DNA of 5,895 nt from Phycisphaerales bacterium (GTDB taxonomy: Bacteria > Planctomycetota > Phycisphaerae > Sedimentisphaerales > Anaerohalosphaeraceae), in NCBI GenBank assembly GCA_011055475.1, contig DSDH01000219.1:1-5895 (forward strand). The letters run 5' to 3'. How positions within the stretch are numbered: position 1 is the first letter of the stretch; the number at the start of each line of letters is the position of its first letter. Both the position numbers and the translations under genes were made by a program. Below the pieces are notes generated by a model, which did no database searches, was not told the DNA's origin, and saw only the letters and a program-made list of their open reading frames with translations. Positions 1-5,895 of the stretch are shown here, one piece after another.

Positions 1-78
1 GCCCCGCCGCAATGGCTGATCCCCCTGGTGGCCCAGGGCGCCCCCATTCCGCCGCCGGAAGAACCCTCCAAACGTTGA
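1..78 (+). CDS. C-terminal end of an unidentified protein (partial)
   Basis: Frame 1 is open from the window edge to a TGA at 76-78 and encodes 25 residues ending in 'IPPPEEPSKR'. The tail has a short hydrophobic stretch (WLIPLVAQG) followed by a proline-rich, charged end, which reads like a natural C-terminus. The pattern 'L-x-P-L-V-x-x-G' followed by prolines faintly recalls the C-terminal end of some nicotinate phosphoribosyltransferases, but 25 residues are far too few to assign a family. Another frame is also open through this stretch (from base 12), but its Arg/Pro/Ala-rich translation looks like out-of-frame GC-rich sequence. The identity is unknown. Confidence 0.4.
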   Translation, partial: APPQWLIPLVAQGAPIPPPEEPSKR

Positions 79-277
79 TTCCCTTGGCTGGCGGTTGCAG
101 CGTTCGTCGCGCCACCGCCGATCCTGCCCGTCGCACCGCCGTCCCGGCACGGAAACACGGAAACCGAATCCAAGCAAAAGGGTTTACAGACGCACCACAT
201 CATGGTTGTCTACGGTCTCCGCGAACGATGCAAATGCGGAGTTGGTACATATTTACACGTATTTCAGGGGAGAAACC
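79..277. other. Intergenic region upstream of the DUF481 gene
   Basis: About 200 bases with no convincing gene. The right end, roughly 246-265, is distinctly AT-richer (it contains 'TACATATTTACACGTATTT') than the GC-rich surroundings and lies just upstream of the DUF481 ribosome binding site, so it may hold the promoter or leader. No well-spaced -35/-10 pair stands out; TTGTCT at 205-210 with TGCAAA 17 bases downstream is a weak candidate. A short tandem octamer CACGGAAA occurs at 148-155 and 156-163. No rho-independent terminator is visible after the upstream gene. Confidence 0.5.
266..272 (+). promoter_or_regulatory. Ribosome binding site of the DUF481 gene
   Basis: AGGGGAG lies five bases before the ATG at 278. 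This supports 278 as the start rather than the in-frame ATG at 296, which has only the weaker 'GGCGAGG' in front of it. The encoded N-terminus from 278 gives a signal peptide. Confidence 0.7.
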
Positions 278-1318
278 ATGGGCTACGGCGAGGCCATGAA
301 ACGGTGGCTGGCGGTCTTCATGCTGATGATGGCGGTCAGGTCAGCACATGCGGGCGAGCTCGTTCTGTAAGAAGGGACCGCATCACCGGCACGGTGGAGA
401 GCATCGTGGAGGGCAAGCTCCACTTCACGGCCGATCTTTTGGGCCCCGTCGCCGTGGAGATGAGCAACGTGCAGACCTTCAGCAGCGACGCCGCCGTCAC
501 GCTGGTCCTCAGTGATGGCAGCATCGTGAGCCAGCCAGTCAGCGCCTCCCAGGCCGGCCACGTGCGACTGGAGGGTACCGACCTGTTGCCCGGCGGCGAG
601 CTCAGTCTCGATCACATTCAGGCCGTGAACCCTCCGCCGCCGCCCGAGCCCCGTTGGACGGGTAATCTATCGCTGGGATGGACCTCGGTCCACGGCAACA
701 CAACCTCGGAGAGCATTCAGGCCGGCGCCGCCGCAACCCGCCGGGGCGAAAGAGATCGCGTATCGCTCGGCTTCGATTATGGCCGCAGCAAGCAGGAGGA
801 CCCGGATACCGGCCGCGAAAAGCACCACCGAGGATTGGTGGAAGCTGCGGGGCAAATATGACTATTTCCTGACGGACAAGTGGTATGGCTTCGTGGAGGG
901 GCGTTACGAAACGGACAAGATCGCCCAACTCGACCGACGCATCGTCGGCGCCGTGGGTCTTGGCTATCAGTGGATCGAATCGGACGATATGAATTTCTCC
1001 ACCGAAGCCGGTGTCGCCTATCTGACCGAGAGCTTCAGGAACTCCAGCGACGACAACGACGAGACCAGTGCGCACCTGGGTTACCACTTCGACAAGCGGC
1101 TCACCGACCGGATTAAGTTCATCAATGACCTGACGTACTACCCGAGCTTCGGCCAATTCTCCGACTATTACCTGACCACCACGGCGGAGATCCGGGCGTC
1201 GGTCACGGAGAACATGTTCACCAACTTCAAGACGATCTTCGACTACGACGCCTCACCGGCCCAGGGCCAAGGCAATACCGATGTGAAGTATATCCTGGGT
1301 GTCGGCTGGGACTTCTGA
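278..1318 (+). pseudogene. DUF481 family outer-membrane beta-barrel protein, broken by two compensating frameshifts
   Basis: Pieces of one protein lie in alternating frames. Bases 278-367 encode a signal peptide (MKRWLAVFMLMMAV...SAHA, likely cut before GELVL), then a TAA at 368-370 stops that frame. From about 371 to 820 the coding continues in the next frame: 'RDRITGTVES', a small N-terminal module of about 80 residues, a proline spacer (NPPPPPEPRW), then the start of the barrel ('GNLSLGWTSVHGNTTSES', 'DPDTGREK'). From about 821 the first frame resumes with 'TTEDWWKLRGKYDYF', 'GVGLGYQWIE'-like strands and a C-terminal 'ILGVGWDF'. A terminal Phe with alternating hydrophobic residues is typical of proteins inserted by the BAM machinery. 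The GNT motif, KYDYF and GLGYQWIE-type strings are characteristic of DUF481 (putative salt-induced outer-membrane protein, function poorly known). Repaired, the product would be about 346 residues. The first break needs one missing base (or two extra) around 368-375; the second fits one extra A in the AAAA run at 818-821. Either the gene is decaying or these are assembly or sequencing errors; conserved sequence on both sides of each break, with no other stops, favours error or a very recent mutation. Confidence 0.85.
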
Positions 1319-1429
1319 CCCAGCCTGGAATGGCTTGTGGAGCAACCGAGTGAAGCCGTCATCCATGCGGACACCGGACGACAACGGTCCCCGGCACGCC
1401 AGCGGATGGAGCGGGCGGCCAAGACCGCG
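1319..1429. other. Convergent intergenic spacer
   Basis: This 111-base gap lies between the stop codons of the DUF481 gene and the secreted hydrolase-like gene, which converge. A short imperfect stem can be drawn at 1369-1390 (GGA/CCG pairing with CGGTCC around a bulge), but there is no T-tract on either strand, so I do not call a terminator. No small gene is evident. Confidence 0.5.
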
Positions 1430-2704
1430 CTACGGTGTTGATGCGGTGGCCAGGGTCGCGGCGATCGCCGAGAGGATACTCGTGCTGTCTTGTATGCCTT
1501 CCCAGTTGTAGATGCACAGGCATCGGCATTTCGGGTCGGACAGCGTGGCGGCCAAGGCCTCCCGCCAGGCAGCCTCGTCACGAGTTCCCGGCAGGAGCCA
1601 TTCCACGGCGGCCCAATAGGGCGCCTCGGTTCGCTTGAGATTCCGCTGGACGCCGATGTCACCGCGTGGATCGGCGGCGTGTCGATAGAAGCTCCACCCC
1701 GGACACGAATAGGCATTCCCAGCGGCATCATAGAGCCATTCGCCCTCGTGCCAGCCGGCCCCATGCGTAAAGAGGCGATCGCGGGGCACACCGGCCTCGG
1801 CGGCCGTGCGGCACAGGATCGTCACGTAGCGGCGGACCACTTCGGTCACGTCCGCCTCGGTCAGTTCCCCGCTGGTTCGGATGCCGGCCGTCTTGACGGC
1901 CGCGTACCCGATCGCCGCGACACCGCGGGAGGGGCGCCGGCTGTGATCCAGACCGTAGGTGGGGTCCTCGGCCCTCGGGACATCCAGGAGCCGGTTGCCA
2001 TCCGGATAATGCCACGCGTTGACCCCGATGGAGCTTTCATGGCCGACCTTGATGCCCACGAACAGGTCCTTCTTGTCGGCGGGCAGAGCATGGTACCACT
2101 CCATCACAATGGGCACCAGCCGAGCCAGGCCCTCCCGACAGGCGGCCAGATAATCCGGGCTCATCAGATTCGGTTGCGGCAGGACCCGGATCTGCCGGCC
2201 CCAGTTCCGCCAACATATCTTCACGGCGTCATCGGGCGACCAGCTCGTCCATTCGACGTTGTAACGGTTCTGCGGATCGTAGCCGGGCCTCGAAGGATCC
2301 CAGAAGTTCCACAGGTCGCTTCGATGGCCCCACCAGTTCTCCGCGTCAAATTGTACGATAACCGGTGTGTCGGTCTGTTGGGCGCCGGCGAGAAACCGCC
2401 GGAGTGACTCGGCGACGACGTATGGCTCACCGTTCAGGAACGAGAAGATGAAGCCCGCCCCGAATCGGACGTTTCCGGACCCGGACTCGGGGCACCGCCG
2501 ATGCAGTTCCATGAAGCTCTCTTCGGTGAAGGTCTCAGGACGGTTTTGATTCCAAACTCGGCCGGGCACGCGATTGACCAGGATGTACTGTCGATCCGCG
2601 GCCGTGGGGATCGCCGTCAGAGCAACCACCAGTGTCAGCAACGAGATGCCCCATCGTGCACGCACGTCTGTGGATCCGATCCGATGCCCATCACGCGGTA
2701 TCAC
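1430..2704 (-). CDS. Secreted TIM-barrel glycoside-hydrolase-like protein, family not recognised
   Basis: A 424-residue protein ending in TAG. The start is GTG at 2704-2702, chosen because GGAGAGG lies seven bases upstream. An alternative GTG (residue 14) would give a shorter signal peptide but has no good ribosome binding site. Residues 15-36 form a signal peptide (Arg residues, then ISLLTLVVALTAIPTAA, likely cut before DRQY), so export to the periplasm or beyond is expected. There is no lipobox. The mature part is rich in Trp, Tyr and His, with strand-like segments ending in polar or acidic clusters: 'VIVQFDAENWWG' (115-126), 'DLFVGIKVGHESS' (213-225), 'FTHGAGWHEGEW' (312-323) and 'CLCIYNWEGI' (395-404). 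This pattern resembles a (beta/alpha)8 glycoside hydrolase with catalytic residues at strand ends. Glu223 and Glu402 are my best guesses for acid/base and nucleophile, by analogy with clan GH-A, where glutamates sit on strands 4 and 7. I cannot name a CAZy family or substrate. It starts 34 bases after the lon stop and is probably co-transcribed with lon. Confidence 0.8.
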   Translation of the reverse strand: MIPRDGHRIGSTDVRARWGISLLTLVVALTAIPTAADRQYILVNRVPGRVWNQNRPETFTEESFMELHRRCPESGSGNVRFGAGFIFSFLNGEPYVVAESLRRFLAGAQQTDTPVIVQFDAENWWGHRSDLWNFWDPSRPGYDPQNRYNVEWTSWSPDDAVKICWRNWGRQIRVLPQPNLMSPDYLAACREGLARLVPIVMEWYHALPADKKDLFVGIKVGHESSIGVNAWHYPDGNRLLDVPRAEDPTYGLDHSRRPSRGVAAIGYAAVKTAGIRTSGELTEADVTEVVRRYVTILCRTAAEAGVPRDRLFTHGAGWHEGEWLYDAAGNAYSCPGWSFYRHAADPRGDIGVQRNLKRTEAPYWAAVEWLLPGTRDEAAWREALAATLSDPKCRCLCIYNWEGIQDSTSILSAIAATLATASTP

Positions 2705-2711
2705 TCTATAA

Positions 2712-2718
2712 CCTCTCC
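2712..2718 (-). promoter_or_regulatory. Ribosome binding site deciding a GTG start
   Basis: On the minus strand GGAGAGG precedes the GTG at 2704-2702 by seven bases. It lies in the 34-base gap after the lon stop codon. It selects the GTG as start, since the first in-frame ATG (codon 65) would remove the signal peptide. Confidence 0.75.
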
Positions 2719-2738
2719 ATCCCCAACGAACACGCCGC

Positions 2739-5153
2739 TCAGTCGGGCCGCAGCGCGATACGCAAGGCCTCGGCCGCGCGATTGACGTAGGCGAACTTCA
2801 CACCCGTGCGGGCTTCTCGCGGCAACTCATCAATGTGCCGGCGATTGCGGGCCGGACAGATGACCGTCCGCACGCCCGCCCGTTTGGCCGCCAGCACCTT
2901 TTCCTTGAGCCCCCCGACCGGCAGAACCAGGCCCTGCAGCGTGATCTCGCCAGTCAGCGCCACATCCGGCCGCGTCGGCTGCTGACGCAGCAACGACACC
3001 AGCGCCGCAAACACGGCGATGCCCGCGCTGGGGCCATCCTTCGGCACAGCCCCGGCCGGTACGTGCACGTGATAGTCCTGTTTCCCCAGCGGCTCGGCCT
3101 CCAGGCCCAGCCGCTCGGCATTGGCCCGGACGACCGACAGGGCCGCCTGAACACTCTCCTTCATCACCTCGCCCAACTGCCCGGTCAGGGTCAACTGTCC
3201 CTTACCCGGTGTCGCCACGACCTCGACGAACAGAATCTCCCCGCCCGTCGACGTATACGCCAGCGCGACCGCCACACCGGGCACCGCCGTGCGCGCCGCC
3301 AGCTCACGCTCGTACCGCGGCGCGCCGAGAATCTGTCGCACGCGTGCGGGGTTGACCGTCATGGACCGCGCGGTACCCTCCGCGATCTTCATGGCCGCAT
3401 GCCGACAGACGGCGGCGATGGTCCGCTCCAGATTGCGGACACCGGCCTCCCGCGTATACTCCCGGATGATCGTCCGGATCGCCTCATCCCGGAACGTAAG
3501 CTGCCGACCGCTGAGGCCGTGCTCGCCGAGCTGCCGTCGCACCAGGTATCGCTTGGCGATCTGAAGCTTTTCGCGTTCGGTATAGCCCGGCAGCTCGATG
3601 ATCTCCATGCGATCCAACAGCGCCGGCGGGATCGGATCGGTGATGTTCGCCGTACCGATGAACAGCACGCTCGACAGGTCAAACGGCTGGTCCAGGTAGT
3701 GATCCGTGAACGTGTCGTTCTGCTGCGGGTCCAGAACCTCCAGCAGCGCTGAGGCCGGATCGCCCCGGAAGTCCTGTCCGATCTTGTCCAGCTCATCCAG
3801 CATGAACACGGGATTGCGCGATCCGCATTTGCGCAGCTCCTGCAGGATTCGTCCGGGCAGCGCCCCGATGTAAGTCCGCCGATGCCCACGGATGTCGGCC
3901 TCATCGCGGATGCCGCCCAGCGAAATGCGGATGAACTTGCGACCCATCGCGCGGGCGATCGATTGCCCCAGGCTCGTCTTGCCCACGCCCGGCGGACCCA
4001 CGAAGCACAGGATCGGACTCTTGCCGTGCGGGTTGAGCTTGCGCACGGCCAGAAACTCGAGGATGCGCTGCTTGATCTTGTCCAGCCCATAGTGATCGCG
4101 ATTCAGAATCCGCCGCGACCGCGACACATCCAGCGTATCCGTCGTGCCCCGCGACCAGGGCAACTCGCACACCCACTCCAGGTACGTGCGAACAACCGCG
4201 TAATCCGGCGACATCGCCGGTGTTTTCGACAGCCGGTCCAGTTCGCGCAGGGCCTCGGTTCGCACGGCCTCGGGCAGACCGGCCGCCAGAATCTTGTCCC
4301 GCAGGGCGTCGAGCTCCTGCGTGCGGTGGTCGGCCTGGCCCAGCTCGGCCTGGATGGCCTTGAGCTCTTCCTGCAGGAAGTACTCGCGCTGGCTCTTGTC
4401 GATCGAGTCCCGCACCTGGTTGTGAATCTTGTGGCTCAGCTCGAGCACGTCGAGCTGGCCGGCCAGCGCCACGGAAACCGCTTGCAGCCGCTTGGTCGTG
4501 TCCAGCTCTTCGAGCAGCGCCTGCTTCTCGTGGACCGGCAGATTCAGCGTCGCCGCCAGGAAATCCGCCAGGCCCGACGGGTCCGAGATGCTCTCCAACA
4601 GACCCGCCGCCTCCTCCGGGATATTCGGGCTCAGCGCCATCACGCGTGCGGCCGTGCCGCGCACGCTCACCATCAACGCCTTGAGCGTCTTGGTGCGACG
4701 GACCTTGACGTCCAGCACCTCCACCCGGGCTCGGAGATAGGGGCGTTGGGCCACGTATTCCAGGATGCGCACCCGCGCCATGCTGTGAACGACAATATTC
4801 ACCGTGCCTTGCGGCAGGTGGATGACCTTCAGCACCGACGCCAGCGTCCCGACCGAGTACAGGTCCTCCGGACGCGGGTCCTCCACCTCGGCCCGGCGTT
4901 GAGCGACCAGGACGAAAACCGTCTCGTGGGGCACGATGTCCCGGATCAGCCGGCGGCTTCGACGCCGCCCGATGGCCAAAGGGGTTACCGTTCCGGGGAA
5001 AACGACCGTGTTGCGGATGGGCAAAACCCCCACTTCGGGCGGCAGCACCAAGGGCCCCCGCTGCGACTCGGCTTGCAGGGCCGCCTCGAACTCCGCTCTG
5101 TCATCCGGCTCCTGGGCGGGCTGCAGCCCGTCGTCAAAGAGTCGTTCATTCAT
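2739..5153 (-). CDS. lon: ATP-dependent Lon protease
   Basis: An 804-residue, full-length LonA-type cytoplasmic protease (family members are usually about 780-820). It forms a hexameric AAA+ machine that unfolds and degrades misfolded and regulatory proteins. Order of domains: an acidic N-terminal extension (1-36); the LAN substrate-binding domain from about 37 ('VGVLPIRNTVVFPG') to about 240; a helical region with 'REYFLQEELKAIQAELG' (256-272) and 'ELPW' (330-333); the AAA+ module with Walker A GPPGVGKT (386-393), Walker B VFMLDELDK (449-457), sensor-1 Asn503 in 'IGTAN' and sensor-2 Arg573 in 'GVRNLER'; then the protease domain. The catalytic dyad is Ser709 in 'PKDGPSAG' and Lys752 in 'GGLKEK', 43 residues apart as in E. 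coli Lon (Ser679/Lys722). All key residues are present, so the enzyme should be active. A small deviation is 'ALAYTSTGGEIL' near 630-640, where many Lons have 'GLAWT..GG'. The ATG at 5153 follows TAAGGA by nine bases. The stop codon of the preceding gene overlaps this site, suggesting co-transcription and perhaps translational coupling. No heat-shock operator is visible in the window. Confidence 0.98.
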   Translation of the reverse strand: MNERLFDDGLQPAQEPDDRAEFEAALQAESQRGPLVLPPEVGVLPIRNTVVFPGTVTPLAIGRRRSRRLIRDIVPHETVFVLVAQRRAEVEDPRPEDLYSVGTLASVLKVIHLPQGTVNIVVHSMARVRILEYVAQRPYLRARVEVLDVKVRRTKTLKALMVSVRGTAARVMALSPNIPEEAAGLLESISDPSGLADFLAATLNLPVHEKQALLEELDTTKRLQAVSVALAGQLDVLELSHKIHNQVRDSIDKSQREYFLQEELKAIQAELGQADHRTQELDALRDKILAAGLPEAVRTEALRELDRLSKTPAMSPDYAVVRTYLEWVCELPWSRGTTDTLDVSRSRRILNRDHYGLDKIKQRILEFLAVRKLNPHGKSPILCFVGPPGVGKTSLGQSIARAMGRKFIRISLGGIRDEADIRGHRRTYIGALPGRILQELRKCGSRNPVFMLDELDKIGQDFRGDPASALLEVLDPQQNDTFTDHYLDQPFDLSSVLFIGTANITDPIPPALLDRMEIIELPGYTEREKLQIAKRYLVRRQLGEHGLSGRQLTFRDEAIRTIIREYTREAGVRNLERTIAAVCRHAAMKIAEGTARSMTVNPARVRQILGAPRYERELAARTAVPGVAVALAYTSTGGEILFVEVVATPGKGQLTLTGQLGEVMKESVQAALSVVRANAERLGLEAEPLGKQDYHVHVPAGAVPKDGPSAGIAVFAALVSLLRQQPTRPDVALTGEITLQGLVLPVGGLKEKVLAAKRAGVRTVICPARNRRHIDELPREARTGVKFAYVNRAAEALRIALRPD

Positions 5154-5162
5154 TGCAGCCGG

Positions 5163-5168
5163 TCCTTA
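5163..5168 (-). promoter_or_regulatory. lon ribosome binding site overlapping the upstream stop codon
   Basis: On the minus strand TAAGGA contains both the TAA stop (5168-5166) of the 228-residue gene and the AAGGA Shine-Dalgarno for lon, nine bases before its ATG. Ribosomes finishing the upstream gene would cover the lon start site, the usual arrangement for coupled translation. Confidence 0.7.
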
Positions 5169-5852
5169 CCGCCGTCCATAAAGCCGCGCGATGTCCCGGG
5201 CCACGATCCGGGCGATCTCCGATGTGCCCACCTCGGCGCAGGAGACGCCCGCGACGGCCGACCGCGCCGGTGCCCAGATCGACTCCTCCCGCCGCGTCTC
5301 GCCCCGGATGGCCTGCACCACCCGATGAATGCCCCGACCATCCGCCCCCGCTACCGCGGCCTTTTCCGGACGCTGCCGGCGCTGGGCGACCGCTCGACGC
5401 TGCTCAGCCAGGATCTGCTCGGCCAGGTCGAGCTGGGGGATCGGACCCTCGGACTGCGGGGCCGCCGATTGCTCCGGCTCGAACGACTCCTGTCGCGCGA
5501 CGTGCTCCAAGGCGCTTTGGATACGCCGGGCCAGATCGCCCTCCTCGGTTTCATCTTGGTCAAAAGGCGATTCCGCGGCGCCCCCCACGGGCGTGCCCAA
5601 CGGACGCAGGGCCGCCGGCAACGGCTTGACTACATCCGGCTGCACCGGCCGGGCGGCCGTCGCTTCACCCACCCGGACCTGATCCAGGGGTCGAAGCGCC
5701 GCCGGTCTCGGTTTGGCTTCGTTACCGGACGCCTCGCCGGAGCCCGTTGAAGAACTGTTCGCCCCCAGACCTTCCTGCCGGGCGCGCAGAATATCGGCCT
5801 TGCTTTGCAGGATGTCCCCGTCAATCTGACGTCCCGTGTTCCCGCCTTCCAT
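5166..5852 (-). CDS. Uncharacterised 228-residue protein encoded directly upstream of lon
   Basis: I do not recognise this family. The ATG at 5852-5850 has GGAGGG four bases upstream, and the stop TAA sits in the lon ribosome binding site. No signal peptide or membrane segment is visible, so it is probably cytoplasmic. Residues 1-28 look helical and charged (ILQSKADILRARQEG). Residues 30-105 are low-complexity, rich in Gly, Ser, Pro, Ala and Glu, and probably disordered; they contain a duplicated motif, KPRPAALRPL (47-56) and KPLPAALRPL (76-85), each followed by a V-G-x-A segment. Residues 106-165 are charged and likely helical or coiled-coil (LARRIQSALEHVARQ; LAEQILAEQRRAVAQRRQ). The last 55 residues (GRGIHRVVQAIRGETRREE to EIARIVARDIARLYGRR) look like a compact helical domain with the single Cys (205). 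The distribution of GC-ending codons resembles that of lon, supporting a real gene. Its close coupling suggests it is made with Lon; a role as adaptor or substrate is speculation. Confidence 0.75.
   Translation of the reverse strand: MEGGNTGRQIDGDILQSKADILRARQEGLGANSSSTGSGEASGNEAKPRPAALRPLDQVRVGEATAARPVQPDVVKPLPAALRPLGTPVGGAAESPFDQDETEEGDLARRIQSALEHVARQESFEPEQSAAPQSEGPIPQLDLAEQILAEQRRAVAQRRQRPEKAAVAGADGRGIHRVVQAIRGETRREESIWAPARSAVAGVSCAEVGTSEIARIVARDIARLYGRR
5598..5714 (-). repeat. Duplicated KPxPAALRPL motif inside the 228-residue protein
   Basis: Codons at 5714-5685 and 5627-5598 encode KPRPAALRPL and KPLPAALRPL, 29 residues (87 bases) apart, each followed by a similar V-G-x-A stretch. The DNA copies are only partly alike (shared GCCGCCGG core on the plus strand), so the duplication is old or the peptide is selected. 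Confidence 0.7.
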
Positions 5853-5856
5853 ACGT

Positions 5857-5862
5857 CCCTCC
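5857..5862 (-). promoter_or_regulatory. Ribosome binding site of the 228-residue gene
   Basis: GGAGGG on the minus strand lies four bases before the ATG at 5852. The remaining 33 bases to the window edge are too few to show a promoter; whether the transcript starts here or further upstream cannot be told. Confidence 0.65.
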
Positions 5863-5895
5863 GTTCATCGGCCAGCACTCAGACCGCGGCCCCCC

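Noticed and set aside
365..376. Programmed ribosomal frameshift at the first DUF481 break
   Set aside because: There is no heptameric slippery sequence around CTG TAA, and a second, opposite shift would also be needed downstream. Mutation or sequence error is simpler.
602..1156. Minus-strand open frame of 184 codons opposite the DUF481 gene
   Set aside because: The plus strand carries family-typical DUF481 strands here; the antisense product has no signal or motif.
1369..1390. Hairpin terminator between the convergent genes
   Set aside because: The stem is only six or seven pairs with a bulge, and there is no T-tract on either strand.
1490..2407. Plus-strand open frame of 305 codons opposite the secreted hydrolase-like gene
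   Set aside because: The minus-strand protein has a signal peptide, a ribosome binding site and a plausible fold pattern; the antisense translation is Gly/Arg/Pro-rich and looks like a shadow.
2835..3752. Plus-strand open frame of 305 codons opposite the lon protease domain
   Set aside because: It is antisense to conserved Lon sequence and shows an Arg/His/Gln-rich composition with no domain.
3882..5750. Plus-strand open frame of 622 codons lying opposite lon and its upstream gene
   Set aside because: It runs antisense to lon, whose every domain motif is intact. Its translation is rich in Arg, Gln, His and Leu without recognisable domains, and it crosses the boundary of two real genes. Long antisense frames are common in GC-rich genes.
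5874..5895. Possible CIRCE heat-shock operator upstream of the lon unit
   Set aside because: AGCACTC at 5874-5880 matches one arm, but nine bases further on the sequence is a run of C instead of the GAGTGCT arm. Only a half match, so chance is likely.

Overview
This high-GC window looks like chromosomal DNA from a Gram-negative bacterium. A DUF481-type outer-membrane beta-barrel gene implies an outer membrane. The protein style (DUF481 protein with an N-terminal 'DRITGTVES' module, and a secreted glycoside-hydrolase-like protein of no family I can name) is reminiscent of Planctomycetota and other PVC bacteria. That taxonomic guess is inference; no rRNA or other marker is present.

Layout: bases 1-78 carry the last 25 codons of an unidentified plus-strand gene. 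A spacer of about 200 bases follows, with a clear ribosome binding site just before base 278. Bases 278-1318 (plus) encode a DUF481 family protein with signal peptide, globular N-terminal module and beta-barrel, but the reading frame is broken twice. One break is near base 368-375 and the other near 818-822; they cancel, so the gene returns to its original frame. A 111-base spacer separates it from a convergent minus-strand cluster.

The minus-strand cluster reads right to left. First is an uncharacterised 228-residue protein (5852-5166), mostly disordered or charged, with a duplicated KPxPAALRPL motif. Next is a complete ATP-dependent Lon protease (5153-2739) with all ATPase and Ser-Lys protease signatures intact. 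Last is a 424-residue secreted protein (2704-1430, GTG start) that resembles a TIM-barrel glycoside hydrolase with candidate catalytic glutamates. The gaps are 12 and 34 bases, each gene has a good Shine-Dalgarno sequence, and the stop codon of the first gene lies within the lon ribosome binding site. The three are therefore probably co-transcribed.

No mobile element, CRISPR array, tRNA or rRNA gene was found. The most interesting items are the unknown lon partner gene with its repeated motif, the unclassified secreted hydrolase-like protein in the lon unit, and the doubly frameshifted DUF481 gene. I see no clear evidence of a wholly new multi-gene system.
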